Shown: positions 16,447-25,467 of the stretch, one piece after another
Layout: every line of letters starts with the position of its first letter
Numbering within the stretch: the stretch's first letter is position 1
Assembly: GCF_002295115.1 (NCBI RefSeq)
Contig: NZ_NSFV01000013.1
Coordinates: 93,062 to 157,061 of the forward strand
DNA length: 64,000 nt
Direction: 5' to 3'
Source: Mesorhizobium sp. WSM4311
GTDB taxonomy: Bacteria; Pseudomonadota; Alphaproteobacteria; Rhizobiales; Rhizobiaceae
The notes under the pieces: model-generated
What the model was told of the DNA's origin: nothing
The model's input: only the letters and a program-made list of their open reading frames with translations
The model's database searches: none
Program-made: the position numbers and the translations under genes

Positions 16447-19122
16447 TTACTCATCCTTGCCGCCCAGCGGCGGGCCGACCACCAAAATGGCGGGCTCGGC
16501 CGAAAGCAGCTTTTTGGCCGCCGCCTTGACCTGTTTGAGCGTCACCCGACCGATGCTGCGGGCGCGACGCTGGTTGTAGTCGACGTCGGCCTTGTGAATC
16601 TGCAAATCCAGGAGCCGGTCTGCAATCGAGCGGGTCGAGCCCAGTTGGTCGATGGCATAGGCGCCGATCAGGTGCTTCTTCGACGCCTTGAGCTCGGCCC
16701 CGGTCGGTCCTTGCTGCGCCATCTGCTTTACCACATCTCGCACGATGCTCAGTGTTTGGGCAGCGCAGTCCGAGCGTGTCTCTGTCGTAACCAGAAGCGA
16801 GTCAAGGGTTAGTTCAGAGCTGACGTGATAGGCAAGGCCGCGTTTTTGACGTACCTCCTCGTAAAGGCGGGAAGTCAAGTATGAGCCGCCAAGGATGTCG
16901 TTCAGCAGCACGGCCGCGTAGAAATCCGGCGCGCTAGGCTTCACGCCAGGCCAGGCCAACGTCAGCGAAGTCTGCGGCAGGTCGTAGTTCTCCTCCACCA
17001 GTTGACCGAGTTTCGGCGCGACATCGTAGACGGGGACGAGGGTTTGTTGCTCAGGCAAATCACCAAACAGCTGGTCAAGCCTTTCCCTCAACGTGTTCGC
17101 GTCAATGTCACCCACCACGGCAATATGGAGCCCGTCGCGAGCGAAAATGGCCTGGTGGAAGGCGCGGAGGTCGGACGGCGTGATGCCGGGCAGGCTCTCT
17201 TTTGTGCCTTCTCCCAGCCTTGAACAAGGATGCGCGCCATAGATCGCGCGCAGCCATTTGCGCTGAGCGATGGCGTTAGGGTCTCGCTCGCTGCCGACGA
17301 TGCGGGAGACAATCTCGGCGCGGACGCGATCGATCGGCCCCTGCTCGAAGCGCGGCGCGTTCAGCGCGAGCCGAAGCAGGCCGAACGCCGCGTCCTGCTT
17401 TTTGGAAAGCATGCACATCGATCCGTAGATGTCGTCGCTTTGCGCGTCCAAACTCATTTCGGCGCCGGCATGGTCGAGCTTCACCTGGAAGGCACCGCTG
17501 TCGTAATGGCCAGCGCCTTCGATGAACAGGCCGGCCATCAGTTTGGCCATCCCCTCCTTCCCGACCGGGTCCTGCTTGGTGCCGCCCTTGAAGGCAAAGC
17601 CGATGTTGACGATTTCCACTGTGTGGTCCTCCACCAGCCAGGCGATGATGCCCTTTTCGGACTTCACCTCCTGGATGTTCATCGCAGCATGGGGCCGAGC
17701 GCCGAGCGTCATCTCTTGATTCTCCGTCTTGGGCAAGAGATAGCCCGTGGTCGAACGGTCGAACGCGAGATAGCGGGCGGCAACTGCTTTGATTTGCTCG
17801 GGGGTAACCTTGCGGATGCGATTCGGCCGTTCCTCGACATCCTTCACGGTACCGCCGGTGGCCAGCGTCGAGCCGTAGATGCTGGCGAGCCAGTCCAGGT
17901 TGTCTTCCGCAAAGATCATATTGAGCAAATAGTGGTCCTTGGCCTTGCCTAGTTCCTCGTTGCTGACACCATCCTCGGCAATGCGGGCAACTTCGGCAGC
18001 GGCCGCCGCTTCGAGATCAGCCAGCTTGGCATCGCCGCGCGGTGCGCCATAGATGGCGAACTTGGTGTCGTCGAGCATAGTGCCCTGGAAATAGACGCGG
18101 GCGCTGGAAGCGATACCTTGCTGGACAGCGAGCGCCTGGTAGAGCCGGCCGCGGTTACCGCCGCCGAGAATTTCGGCCAGCAGGTCGAGCGCTTCGGCCT
18201 CGCCCGGCTTGGCGGTGTGGTAGGACGGCACCACCCACTGCGTCGAAAAACTGGGCACGCTGACGCGGGCGTCTGAGAGCGTGACGGTGCGCCTGGTGTT
18301 CTGCTCGGGCTCAACCGGCCGGATGCGCGGCGGCAGGTCAGGTCCGCGCGCCACCTTGCCATAGGTCTTTTCGGCCAGCGCCCGCACCGTGTCCGGTTCG
18401 ACATCGCCGGCCACGATCAGCACGGAGTTGTTGGGCCAGTAGTACTTTTCATAGAAGACGGTGGCGTCGACGCGGTTCAGCTGCTCGATCTCCTGCATCC
18501 AGCCGATGATCGGGATGCGATAGGGGTGGTTCTGCCACAGCGTCGCGTCGATCTCCTCATGGAGAACGTCCTGCGGGTTGGTGTCGGTGCTTGAGCGGCG
18601 CTCCTCGATGACCACATCGCGCTCGGTCTTGACGACATCGTCGGTCAGGATGAGGTTTCGCATTCGGTCGGCCTCGAAGCTCATCATCAGCTCGAGCGCC
18701 GACGGCGCCACTGTCTGATAGAAGGCGGTGTAGTCGGAGGAGGTGAAGGCGTTGTTGGAGCCGCCGATCTCGAACACTGCGCGGTCGAATTCGCCGCCCG
18801 CATGGTTGGTCGTCGCCTTGAACATCAGATGCTCGAAGAAATGGGCGATGCCGGATTTGCCCGGCGGCTCGTCGGCGCTGCCGATCTTGTACCACACCAT
18901 GTGGGTGACGATCGGCGCCCGGTGGTTGGGAATGACGACCACCTCCATGCCGTTGTCGAGCACGAAATCCCTCGCCTTGCCGTCCTCCCATGCGACGGGG
19001 ATCGGAGCCGGCCCCGCGCCGACCAACTCGGACGCAACGGACGTCCTGCGAAGCCCATGAGTGCGGGGCTTGCTTGGTAGTTCTGGTAGGGAGAGTGGGG
19101 TTATGGGCTGCGTTCCTGGCAA
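16447..19122 (-). CDS. Double-domain M16 (pitrilysin-type) zinc peptidase
   Basis: This 891-residue protein has two tandem M16 halves. The first has HFFEH (H94-F-F-E-H98), the inverted zinc motif, with the downstream acidic ligand in VVIEERR. The second half (from about residue 480) lacks HxxEH and is the usual inactive partner. Homologues are periplasmic and begin with a signal peptide. Here the first ~45 residues are proline-rich and polar with no hydrophobic stretch, so this copy is probably cytoplasmic unless another start is used. A NifA/sigma-54 promoter lies at 19331-19422, about 210 bp upstream. gabD follows. A broken second copy lies at 5556-6036. Confidence 0.88.
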   Translation of the reverse strand: MPGTQPITPLSLPELPSKPRTHGLRRTSVASELVGAGPAPIPVAWEDGKARDFVLDNGMEVVVIPNHRAPIVTHMVWYKIGSADEPPGKSGIAHFFEHLMFKATTNHAGGEFDRAVFEIGGSNNAFTSSDYTAFYQTVAPSALELMMSFEADRMRNLILTDDVVKTERDVVIEERRSSTDTNPQDVLHEEIDATLWQNHPYRIPIIGWMQEIEQLNRVDATVFYEKYYWPNNSVLIVAGDVEPDTVRALAEKTYGKVARGPDLPPRIRPVEPEQNTRRTVTLSDARVSVPSFSTQWVVPSYHTAKPGEAEALDLLAEILGGGNRGRLYQALAVQQGIASSARVYFQGTMLDDTKFAIYGAPRGDAKLADLEAAAAAEVARIAEDGVSNEELGKAKDHYLLNMIFAEDNLDWLASIYGSTLATGGTVKDVEERPNRIRKVTPEQIKAVAARYLAFDRSTTGYLLPKTENQEMTLGARPHAAMNIQEVKSEKGIIAWLVEDHTVEIVNIGFAFKGGTKQDPVGKEGMAKLMAGLFIEGAGHYDSGAFQVKLDHAGAEMSLDAQSDDIYGSMCMLSKKQDAAFGLLRLALNAPRFEQGPIDRVRAEIVSRIVGSERDPNAIAQRKWLRAIYGAHPCSRLGEGTKESLPGITPSDLRAFHQAIFARDGLHIAVVGDIDANTLRERLDQLFGDLPEQQTLVPVYDVAPKLGQLVEENYDLPQTSLTLAWPGVKPSAPDFYAAVLLNDILGGSYLTSRLYEEVRQKRGLAYHVSSELTLDSLLVTTETRSDCAAQTLSIVRDVVKQMAQQGPTGAELKASKKHLIGAYAIDQLGSTRSIADRLLDLQIHKADVDYNQRRARSIGRVTLKQVKAAAKKLLSAEPAILVVGPPLGGKDE

Positions 19123-19330
19123 AGTGATCTGTTCCTCATTTTGAAGGATCTATGTCTCCCGAACGCCTATTGGGAGAAAGTGGATCGGCACGCGACGCCG
19201 AGCCACATGAGCCGTCAGCGTGTTGCTGGGCCTGACGCGAGCCTCATCTTTGGATGCGTCCGGGAAACTTTCGGCATGGTGAGGCCATGGGAAGTCTGCT
19301 CGTTATCCATTGGGTGTTTGCGGATACCTG

Positions 19331-19422
19331 AGCATGCCCCGTGCCAAGTAAGAAAGCCCCGATTCGCAAGGTTTGATCCAACCTTGATACTTGCGATATC
19401 CGACATTGTCGGGCATCCGACA
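19331..19422 (-). promoter_or_regulatory. NifA/sigma-54 promoter for the M16 peptidase
   Basis: On the minus strand TTGGCACGGGGCATGCT (19347-19331) matches -24/-12 with one mismatch. TGTCGGGCATCCGACA at 19407-19422 is a perfect palindromic TGT-N10-ACA about 68 bp upstream. The M16 gene starts about 210 bp downstream with no other gene between. Confidence 0.75.
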
Positions 19423-20976
19423 GAAAGCGCCTTTCGCCGGCGCGCCGGCTATGACGCTCGCCTCCTCCGGCGTGACGACGATCCTTTGGCGGGCGCCGCG
19501 CACACCGATCTGCCCGCCTATCAGCACCGCGACATCGAAGGACAGCGCGATCGTGACTGGATGGGTCTTACGCAAACATGCAGCAGTGCCACCGCGATCA
19601 GGACTTCATCCGCCCCACAAAGACCCGAGCGCGAGGGACGACGTGTAAGGCAACATGTCATCCTCGATAATGATGCCGCGCATAAAGAGGTAAGGTCCCT
19701 CGTCGTACCGGCGAGCCCCTTCGCTGGGTCTCGCGAGGGTCTGGTTTGCGAACGTCGACCGACAGCATCACGGCATGGGCGGCCCCATCGGTAGGCAAGC
19801 ATTGACCGTGCCATCAGCGTTGAGGCAGCGCAGAGCCCAATTTCCCGGTGCCAGCCGGTACGTTGGAGCTTCAACTGTGGCCAGCCAAGCGGGCCGAGGC
19901 CGTGAAACTCCTGATACCCTGGACCGTCCGGATTGCAACGCACGACGCCTTGGTCTCGCGCCAACGTCCATTGACGCTCAGCGAAGCATCATGCGGACGA
20001 GCTGGGAAAGCTTGGCCGGGCCGGCGCCTTCCCAGGCGCATGGGACGCGCGACGACCCATGTGGACCTTGGATTTCACTACGCACTTACGCTGCTTTGGC
20101 CTTGTCAGCAGCCTGAGCATAAAGCGTGCTCAGCTTTCAGGGCGAGCCTCTTTCATGTTGATAGCATCTGTCGTCATTCAGGATCGCCCCATTTTCGCAT
20201 GCCGCTTGCAGCTTTCAGACTGTTGTCAGCCAGGGCCGCCATAAAGGGTCTCGTTTAACGCATTCGGGAGGCTTCATCACTCGACCACATTAATTTCGGG
20301 CCGTTCGCCGGCGCTCCGAATGGCACTTAACACCAGATCCTCTCCAAACCCGTGATGATCCAAGAGGAAAACGAAAAATCCCTAAATCATAAAAAAGCAC
20401 CGATACGGTCGGCTCCAGGCTGATGAAATTGCGGTCTCACTGGCCACGCACGATACTTGCGATGGCGATGGCCATTGCAAAGGCCGGTCAAGCACCCAAG
20501 ACGCTGACAAGCACGCCTCCGACCAAAGCTCGATCGTTGGCAGCCTTTCTAGCCGTATACTTGGGGCATTTTGGGACGGCGATCCGGACGCCGATTAAAA
20601 CCTGCCGGTCGTCTAAATGGAATGGTTGGTCCGGGTCCTTACTGGACCTGCGCCAACCCGATCGGGCCGGCGCACAGGGGCACCCAGACAATTGGACACG
20701 TCGCCTTTGCGCGGCGGCTTGCACTTTCTCGGATGGCCTTTTTTCTCCCCGGGCGAAATCGAGCGAGCGGTGAGGCGGAGCCTTCGATTTTGCCGATCAT
20801 GTCGTGTCGCTTCGATCGAACTGCTCAGACGATGATAGCGGCATTGATTGCCGCGGCCGAAATGCGTTGTGTGAAGTACGATTTCTACGCCGTATACATA
20901 CTGCCGTACAGTTCGCCCTGTCAGCAGCCTTGCCAGCAATCCGCCCTGTGTCCAACTGTCGTCGAATTCACCGGTG
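19423..20976. other. 1.5 kb of degenerate DNA
   Basis: No ORF here resembles a known family. A minus-strand frame at 19303-19575 reads like part of a membrane protein (VAVLIGGQIGVRGARQRIVV) but I cannot name it. At 20213-20229 there is a TTTCAG-N5-TGTCAG element, with following sequence related to the divergent promoter at 23 kb. It appears to be a third, decayed copy of that promoter. Confidence 0.4.
20213..20229 (+). promoter_or_regulatory. TTTCAG-N5-TGTCAG element (decayed third copy)
   Basis: It matches the elements at 23055 and 24809. The following ~50 bp (AAAGGGTCTCGTTTAAC) also align with the promoter of the small ORF at 23121, but the start codon position has lost its ATG. Confidence 0.4.
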
Positions 20977-22305
20977 TCATTGAGGAATTCGTATGATCGC
21001 CTCGAAACCATCATTGCGACCGCGGGCGGGCGACGCAAGCTCTAGACTGCCACCGATCCGCTGGATAACCATGTTAGCGATATGTAGACCAAGGCCTGAG
21101 CCCGCAGCAGGAGTAGCACCACGACTAAATCGCTTTGTAAGCCCTTCGAGGTCGGGGAGGGGCACCACCGGTCCGGCGTTTGCAATAGCGATGGTTCCAT
21201 CAGTTTGGACGGAAACTGTTGTCGGAACAGTGGGCAGTCCATGTATCAGCGCATTCTCGATCAGGTTACGAAGGAGGATCCCAAACGCATCGACATCCAC
21301 TTTGCGCATCAAAGTGGGGCAGCCGTCGACGTTAAGATGCAGGCGTCCGGCATATTGCGGCTTTTTCCTCAGGTCATCGATTTCCAGCCGAACCGATCGG
21401 ACAAGATCGATCGCGTGATCCGCCATGCCAACCCCCGATTCGGCTTGAGCGAGCTGAAGCACTTTTTCGACAAGGCGGCCAAGGCTCGACAGCGCTTGCT
21501 CGATGCCGCGCGCACGCATTTTGGCCGACCCATTGGGAAGCTCGGCCACTAATCTCTGCATCTGAGCGATTGAACCTGCGATCGGCGTGCGCAGTTCATG
21601 CGCACTGTTTGCGGCGAACTCGCGTTCGGCCTCGAGAGCCGCCCGCAGACGATCGAGAAGCCGATTGACGGATGCCGCGATTGGAGCCAACTCTGCCGGG
21701 AAATCGCCCAAGTCCATTGGTGACAGATTGCCGCCGTCGCGCGATCCGATCTGCTGTCGCAGTACCTCGATTGGCCGCAGCGAGCGCCGGATCACGATCC
21801 ACCAAACAGCTAAGCTAAAGGGCAGGAGCACGAGTGTCGGAAGGAAGACAAAAAGTGCGCCCTTCGCGATTGTGGTACGGCGGCCATCAAGCGGTTCGGC
21901 CAACTGATGATACACGCCGTCTTGGATCTCCTCTGTGTAGACGCGGTAATCAGCGTTTCGCCAAAAGCCGTTACTCAGGGGAGCATCAGGGAAGGGCTGC
22001 TGACCCTCTTCCGGTTCAGAAATAAGCACTACCCCGTACTTATTAATAACCTGCTCACGATAGGTCCAGTACTTTTCATAAGTTGGCAAGTGGTTATTGT
22101 ATTGATCAACGTGTTTTCCATTCAAGACCTTGATCAGCTCTGGTTCTCTGTACTCTGCGCTCCCCTGGAGCAAGTCATCCGAACTTTCGTTTACATTATT
22201 GCAAAAAATGAACGCAGCAATGGTTGGGGCGGCGATCCAAACCAGGAGCGTTGCCCCGCCTAACCACGATATCAGCTTTCTCGTCATGCTGTTCGAGTTC
22301 GTCAT
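20977..22305 (-). CDS. Sensor histidine kinase
   Basis: This 442-residue inner-membrane kinase has a membrane segment near residues 10-32, a periplasmic sensor region of about 130 residues, a second membrane segment near 150-175, a HAMP/linker, a HisKA box NSAHELRTPIAGSIAQMQ with the phospho-His, and an ATPase domain with NLIENALIHG (N box) and GSGLGLHIA (G box). It overlaps the response regulator gene by ATGA (22302-22305), so the pair is translationally coupled. It resembles QseC/PmrB-type kinases. The signal is unknown. Confidence 0.9.
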   Translation of the reverse strand: MTNSNSMTRKLISWLGGATLLVWIAAPTIAAFIFCNNVNESSDDLLQGSAEYREPELIKVLNGKHVDQYNNHLPTYEKYWTYREQVINKYGVVLISEPEEGQQPFPDAPLSNGFWRNADYRVYTEEIQDGVYHQLAEPLDGRRTTIAKGALFVFLPTLVLLPFSLAVWWIVIRRSLRPIEVLRQQIGSRDGGNLSPMDLGDFPAELAPIAASVNRLLDRLRAALEAEREFAANSAHELRTPIAGSIAQMQRLVAELPNGSAKMRARGIEQALSSLGRLVEKVLQLAQAESGVGMADHAIDLVRSVRLEIDDLRKKPQYAGRLHLNVDGCPTLMRKVDVDAFGILLRNLIENALIHGLPTVPTTVSVQTDGTIAIANAGPVVPLPDLEGLTKRFSRGATPAAGSGLGLHIANMVIQRIGGSLELASPARGRNDGFEAIIRIPQ

Positions 22306-22961
22306 GTGACCACGAGCCTGTATCCGGAGCCACGCACGGTTGCTATTCTATCCCCGCCGATCTTCTTGCGGAGCCGGCTGACATAAACCTCCACTGTGTT
22401 GCTCTCGAACTCCGAATTGAATGAATAAAGCGCGTGCTCGATCCTCCCCTTTGAAACGACCGAACCGGGCCGGCGTAGAAGGCAGTCGAGCACCGCCCAT
22501 TCGCGTCCAGACAGGTGGACCTCCTGCCCGTCGCGGAAGAGGCGTCGCTCGGCTGCCTGTATGGAAAGCGTCCCAACCGAAAATTGCGGCTCCGGAAAAT
22601 GCCCTTGGCGACGTGCCACTGCACGGATGCGTGCCGAGAGTTCCCCCAGATCGAACGGCTTGACCAAATAGTCGTCGGCGCCAGCGTTGAGCCCCTCGAT
22701 GCGATGCGAAATCCGATCGCGGGCTGTCAGAATGATGACCGGCGTTGTATCAAGCCCCTTGATCAGCTCCCGCAGATAGTCGATGCCATTGCCGTCCGGC
22801 AGGTGAACGTCGAGCAAAATAACGTCGTAGCCGGCCACAGCTGCATGACCGCGCGCTCCGGACAGGCCCTCGGCCCAGTCGACCGCGTGGCCACCAGCCA
22901 CCAAATGATCGTGCACAGCACTTCTAAGGTCGTCGTCGTCTTCAATGAGCAGTATTCGCAT
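22302..22961 (-). CDS. OmpR-family response regulator
   Basis: This 219-residue regulator has an EDDDD acidic pocket, phospho-acceptor Asp in ILLDVHLPDGNG (about residue 51), a conserved Thr/Lys (TARDR, VKPF) and a C-terminal winged helix (about 125-219). It is first in a two-gene operon with its kinase. Upstream it shares a divergent promoter with a small ORF; the promoter carries two inverted TTTCAG-type elements (23014-23071), so it probably controls itself and the small gene. A decayed second copy lies at 24190-24716. Confidence 0.92.
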   Translation of the reverse strand: MRILLIEDDDDLRSAVHDHLVAGGHAVDWAEGLSGARGHAAVAGYDVILLDVHLPDGNGIDYLRELIKGLDTTPVIILTARDRISHRIEGLNAGADDYLVKPFDLGELSARIRAVARRQGHFPEPQFSVGTLSIQAAERRLFRDGQEVHLSGREWAVLDCLLRRPGSVVSKGRIEHALYSFNSEFESNTVEVYVSRLRKKIGGDRIATVRGSGYRLVVT

Positions 22962-23013
22962 CAGGCTGCCGAGCTCCGGTATGAGGGCAAGGCTCCTGCC
23001 TTATTGATCGAAG

Positions 23014-23071
23014 CTGACAGTAGGCTGAACCGGCGCCAGCGAATATCTGGGGGCTTTCAGGCTGCTGTCAG
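23014..23071. promoter_or_regulatory. Divergent promoter with paired TTTCAG-N5-TGTCAG sites
   Basis: GTTCAG-N5-TGTCAG reads leftward at 23030-23014, toward the regulator. TTTCAG-N5-TGTCAG reads rightward at 23055-23071, toward the small ORF at 23121. The 11-bp half-site period is typical of OmpR-family binding. Both sites are kept in the duplicated region at 24766-24825, which supports a function. Confidence 0.6.
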
Positions 23072-23120
23072 CTACAATTGCAAGAAAGGGGTCGTTAACA
23101 AAGCCAAACGAAGAGGCCTT

Positions 23121-23618
23121 ATGAAACCCCTCCTGATCTCGGCACTTTTGCTCAATGTGACCACCGGCGGCTGTACACTGGTTGGCGGGCAATTCGACGT
23201 GGCGGTCAACGAATGGCAGCCGCGCCACGCGTCAATGTCCAGGCTTGAAACTGACAGGTGTCTTAAATACGAGGGCACCGTAGCGGGTGCCTCCAGTTAT
23301 CGAACAGTGCCTAGCAGGTCAGAAGTGCACTTTGACCATAGGGGTCGTCCGTATTTTCGGCGCTCGCGAACAGAGTCGACGGTCAATCGATGCGCCACTG
23401 CCAGAGTCTGGAACGGTCAAGTGTTTGTTATCCCCCGTCCGGGCCATATTCTCTGCCGAGGACCAAGAAGGCCCTATTTTCGGTGCCCACGAACAGAGCC
23501 AACGGTCAATCGATGCGCCACTGCCAGGGTCTGGAACGGTCAAGTGTTTGTGATCCCCTGTCCCGGCCGTGTTCTCTGCCGAACTCGCCCTTGTAGTCGG
23601 CACACCAAAGATCGTTAG
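23121..23618 (+). CDS. Small Cys-containing ORF with internal repeat
   Basis: This 165-residue frame begins MKPLLISALLLNVTTGGCTLVGG, which looks like a lipoprotein signal with Cys18, although the lipobox (TGGC) is weak. It starts about 50 bp after a response-regulator-type element, so it is a likely target of the two-component pair. The C-terminal half is two in-frame copies of a 41-residue unit (TVNRCATARVWNGQVFVIP) coming from a 123-bp tandem repeat. The real gene may have ended earlier, because the repeat region and the last ~30 bp adjoin an IS481 fragment. A related start occurs at 24876. Confidence 0.45.
   Translation: MKPLLISALLLNVTTGGCTLVGGQFDVAVNEWQPRHASMSRLETDRCLKYEGTVAGASSYRTVPSRSEVHFDHRGRPYFRRSRTESTVNRCATARVWNGQVFVIPRPGHILCRGPRRPYFRCPRTEPTVNRCATARVWNGQVFVIPCPGRVLCRTRPCSRHTKDR
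23352..23597 (+). repeat. Two copies of a 123-bp tandem repeat
   Basis: The unit begins TATTTTCGGYGC at 23352 and again at 23475 and carries CAATCGATGCGCCACTGCCA in both. The copies differ by a few bases. The period is exactly 41 codons, so the frame is kept. The block ends at the broken end of an IS481 transposase. Confidence 0.85.
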
Positions 23619-24014
23619 GGCGACAGCCGTTTGAAAGTGGTGTCCCCGTCGCCCTGTTGCGCCTGCGCTTGCGGCGCTCGACCATGCCGTGGCGGTCGAG
23701 CACGGCATGCACGGCCGAGATCGCGGGCCGGTGCACATCCGGATACAGCCGGGCCAGCCGCTCGCGTATCTTCGGCGCACCCCATGTCGGCTTGTCTTGC
23801 TTGAGGCGCACAATCAGCTTCTCGATTTGAAACGGAAGCTGATTGGCGTGGCGATAGGGCCGCCGCGATCGGTCCGTCAGCCCTCCAGGCCGCTGTCGTT
23901 GTAGCGCGTGAGGATCTTGTAGCCGGTCTTGCGCGAGATATCGAACTCCCGGCAAAGCACCGCCATCTTCTCGCGTCCAGCAGCCGGGCGACGAACTTCA
24001 GCCGCTCTTCCATG
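23585..24014 (-). mobile_element. IS481-family transposase fragment (N-terminal part)
   Basis: It starts at 24014 (MEERLKFVARLLD), is frameshifted in the HTH, and continues with SGLEGLTDRSRRPYRHANQ-like sequence, then RLKQDKPTWGAPKIRERLAR and PNDLWCADYKGEF. It breaks off at the beginning of the DDE core, next to the 123-bp repeats. It is not functional. Confidence 0.85.
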
Positions 24015-24189
24015 ACGTTACACTCCTTCCAAGGCACCTTGCTCTCCTTGCAAAGGGCCGAAAGTGTAACCCATCTATCCGGAATGAACTGTCACCCATC
24101 TCTCGGGAAGGAAAGTCATGGCCAAGGCAACTGGAAGCCGAATTTTCTTTTAGAGTATGAATCAGCGCCGTCTGCCGAAAAGCGCGTCC

Positions 24190-24716
24190 ACGATCTTCCC
24201 TTTTGAAACGACCGTGCAGGGCTGGGGCAGACGGTAGTCGAGCACCGCCCATCCGCGTCAAGTCAGGTAGACCTCCTGCCCGTCGCGGAAGAGGCGTCGC
24301 TCGGCTGCCTGTATGGAAAGCGTCCCAACCGAAAATTGCGGCTCCGGAAAATGCCCATGGCGACGTGCCACTGCATGGATACGCGCTGAGAGTTCCCCCA
24401 GATCGAACGGCTTGACCAAATAGTCGTCGGCTCCAGCGTTGAAGCCCTCGATGCGATGCGAAATCCGATCGCAGGCTGTCAGAATGATGACCGGTGCCGA
24501 TTCAAGTTCCTTGATCAGCTCCCGCAGATAGTCGATCCCATTGCCGTCCGGCAGGTGAACGTCGAGCAAAATAAGGTCGTAGCCGACCACAGCTGCATAA
24601 TCGCGCGCTTCGGACAGGTTCTTGGCCCAGTCGACCGCGTGGCCACCAGCCACCAAATGATCGTGCATAGCACTTCCAAGGTCCTTATCGTCTTCAGTGA
24701 GCAGTATTCGCATCAT
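24190..24716 (-). pseudogene. Decayed duplicate of the response regulator
   Basis: The receiver domain and linker are close to those of the intact regulator (ILLDVHLPDGNGIDYLREL, VKPFDLGELSARI). The reading frame ends at 24258, inside the DNA-binding domain, because of small indels, although homology goes on to about 24190. A truncated 152-residue product with a receiver but no complete winged helix could still be made. There is no duplicated kinase. Confidence 0.85.
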
Positions 24717-24765
24717 GCTGCCGAGCTCCGGTATGAGGGCAAGGCTCCCATCTTATTGGTCGAAG

Positions 24766-24825
24766 CTGACAATAGGCTGAACCGGCGGCAGCGAATTATT
24801 TGGGGAGCTTTCAGGCTGCTGTCAG
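24766..24825. promoter_or_regulatory. Duplicated divergent promoter
   Basis: GTTCAG-N5-TGTCAG leftward at 24782-24766 and TTTCAG-N5-TGTCAG rightward at 24809-24825, as in the copy at 23014-23071. Confidence 0.55.
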
Positions 24826-24875
24826 CTACAACTTGCAAGAAAGGGGTCGTTAACAAAGCCAAACGAAGAGCCCCT

Positions 24876-25301
24876 ATGAAACCCGTCCTGAACTCGGCAC
24901 TTTTGCTCAATGTGACCCCCGGCGGCTGCATCAGCAAATTGATTTGGGAAACAGGCGCGCCGGTTCTAATGACCGACGCAGGCCGAGGTCTGGAGCTGGA
25001 CCAGCGAACGGCGTCTTCGGTTTTTCAGGCAACAGCCACATGGAAGAATATGATTGGCTCGACCATGCGCCGAGCTTTGTCGAACGGATTGGTCGCGGGC
25101 GCACTACCACAGATTATGGCAGGTTTACGCCCTGGCCTTGACACCCGGGGTGATCGTCACCGGCGGAGCCGCGGCGTACTGATCGGATATCTAACGTCGC
25201 TGAGTCTCTCGTCGGTGCAGTGGATCTCTCGGCTTAGCCATCATGCAAAAAACGACGGTTCCGCGACACCACTTTTCAGGTCCGTGACACAGGCTTTGTG
25301 A
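24876..25301 (+). CDS. Small hypothetical ORF, paralogous start to 23121
   Basis: This is a 141-residue frame. The first ~18 residues (MKPVLNSALLLNVTPGGC) match those of the ORF at 23121, then the sequences differ completely (GAPVLMTDAGRGLELDQRTA). It begins about 50 bp after the duplicated regulator element. The later part is unrecognised and may be another broken gene joined to the duplicated promoter. Confidence 0.35.
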   Translation: MKPVLNSALLLNVTPGGCISKLIWETGAPVLMTDAGRGLELDQRTASSVFQATATWKNMIGSTMRRALSNGLVAGALPQIMAGLRPGLDTRGDRHRRSRGVLIGYLTSLSLSSVQWISRLSHHAKNDGSATPLFRSVTQAL

Positions 25302-25467
25302 GCCGATCTGTTGTTCTTACCCCAGGCTAATGGCTGAACAGCTCTGTCGCCGGCTCGATGCGCCAGATGGCGCGATGTTTTGAACCCTTTCACGAGGCGA
25401 CGGCAGCAGCCGACCGGCTCTCCTATCGCGGCTCCCGCGATCCACACACCCAACAAGGGAATCTACC

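Noticed and set aside
23319..23813. Minus-strand ORF covering the 123-bp repeats
   Set aside because: It joins out-of-frame IS481 sequence to the repeats; the true IS481 frame is the overlapping one ending near 23585.
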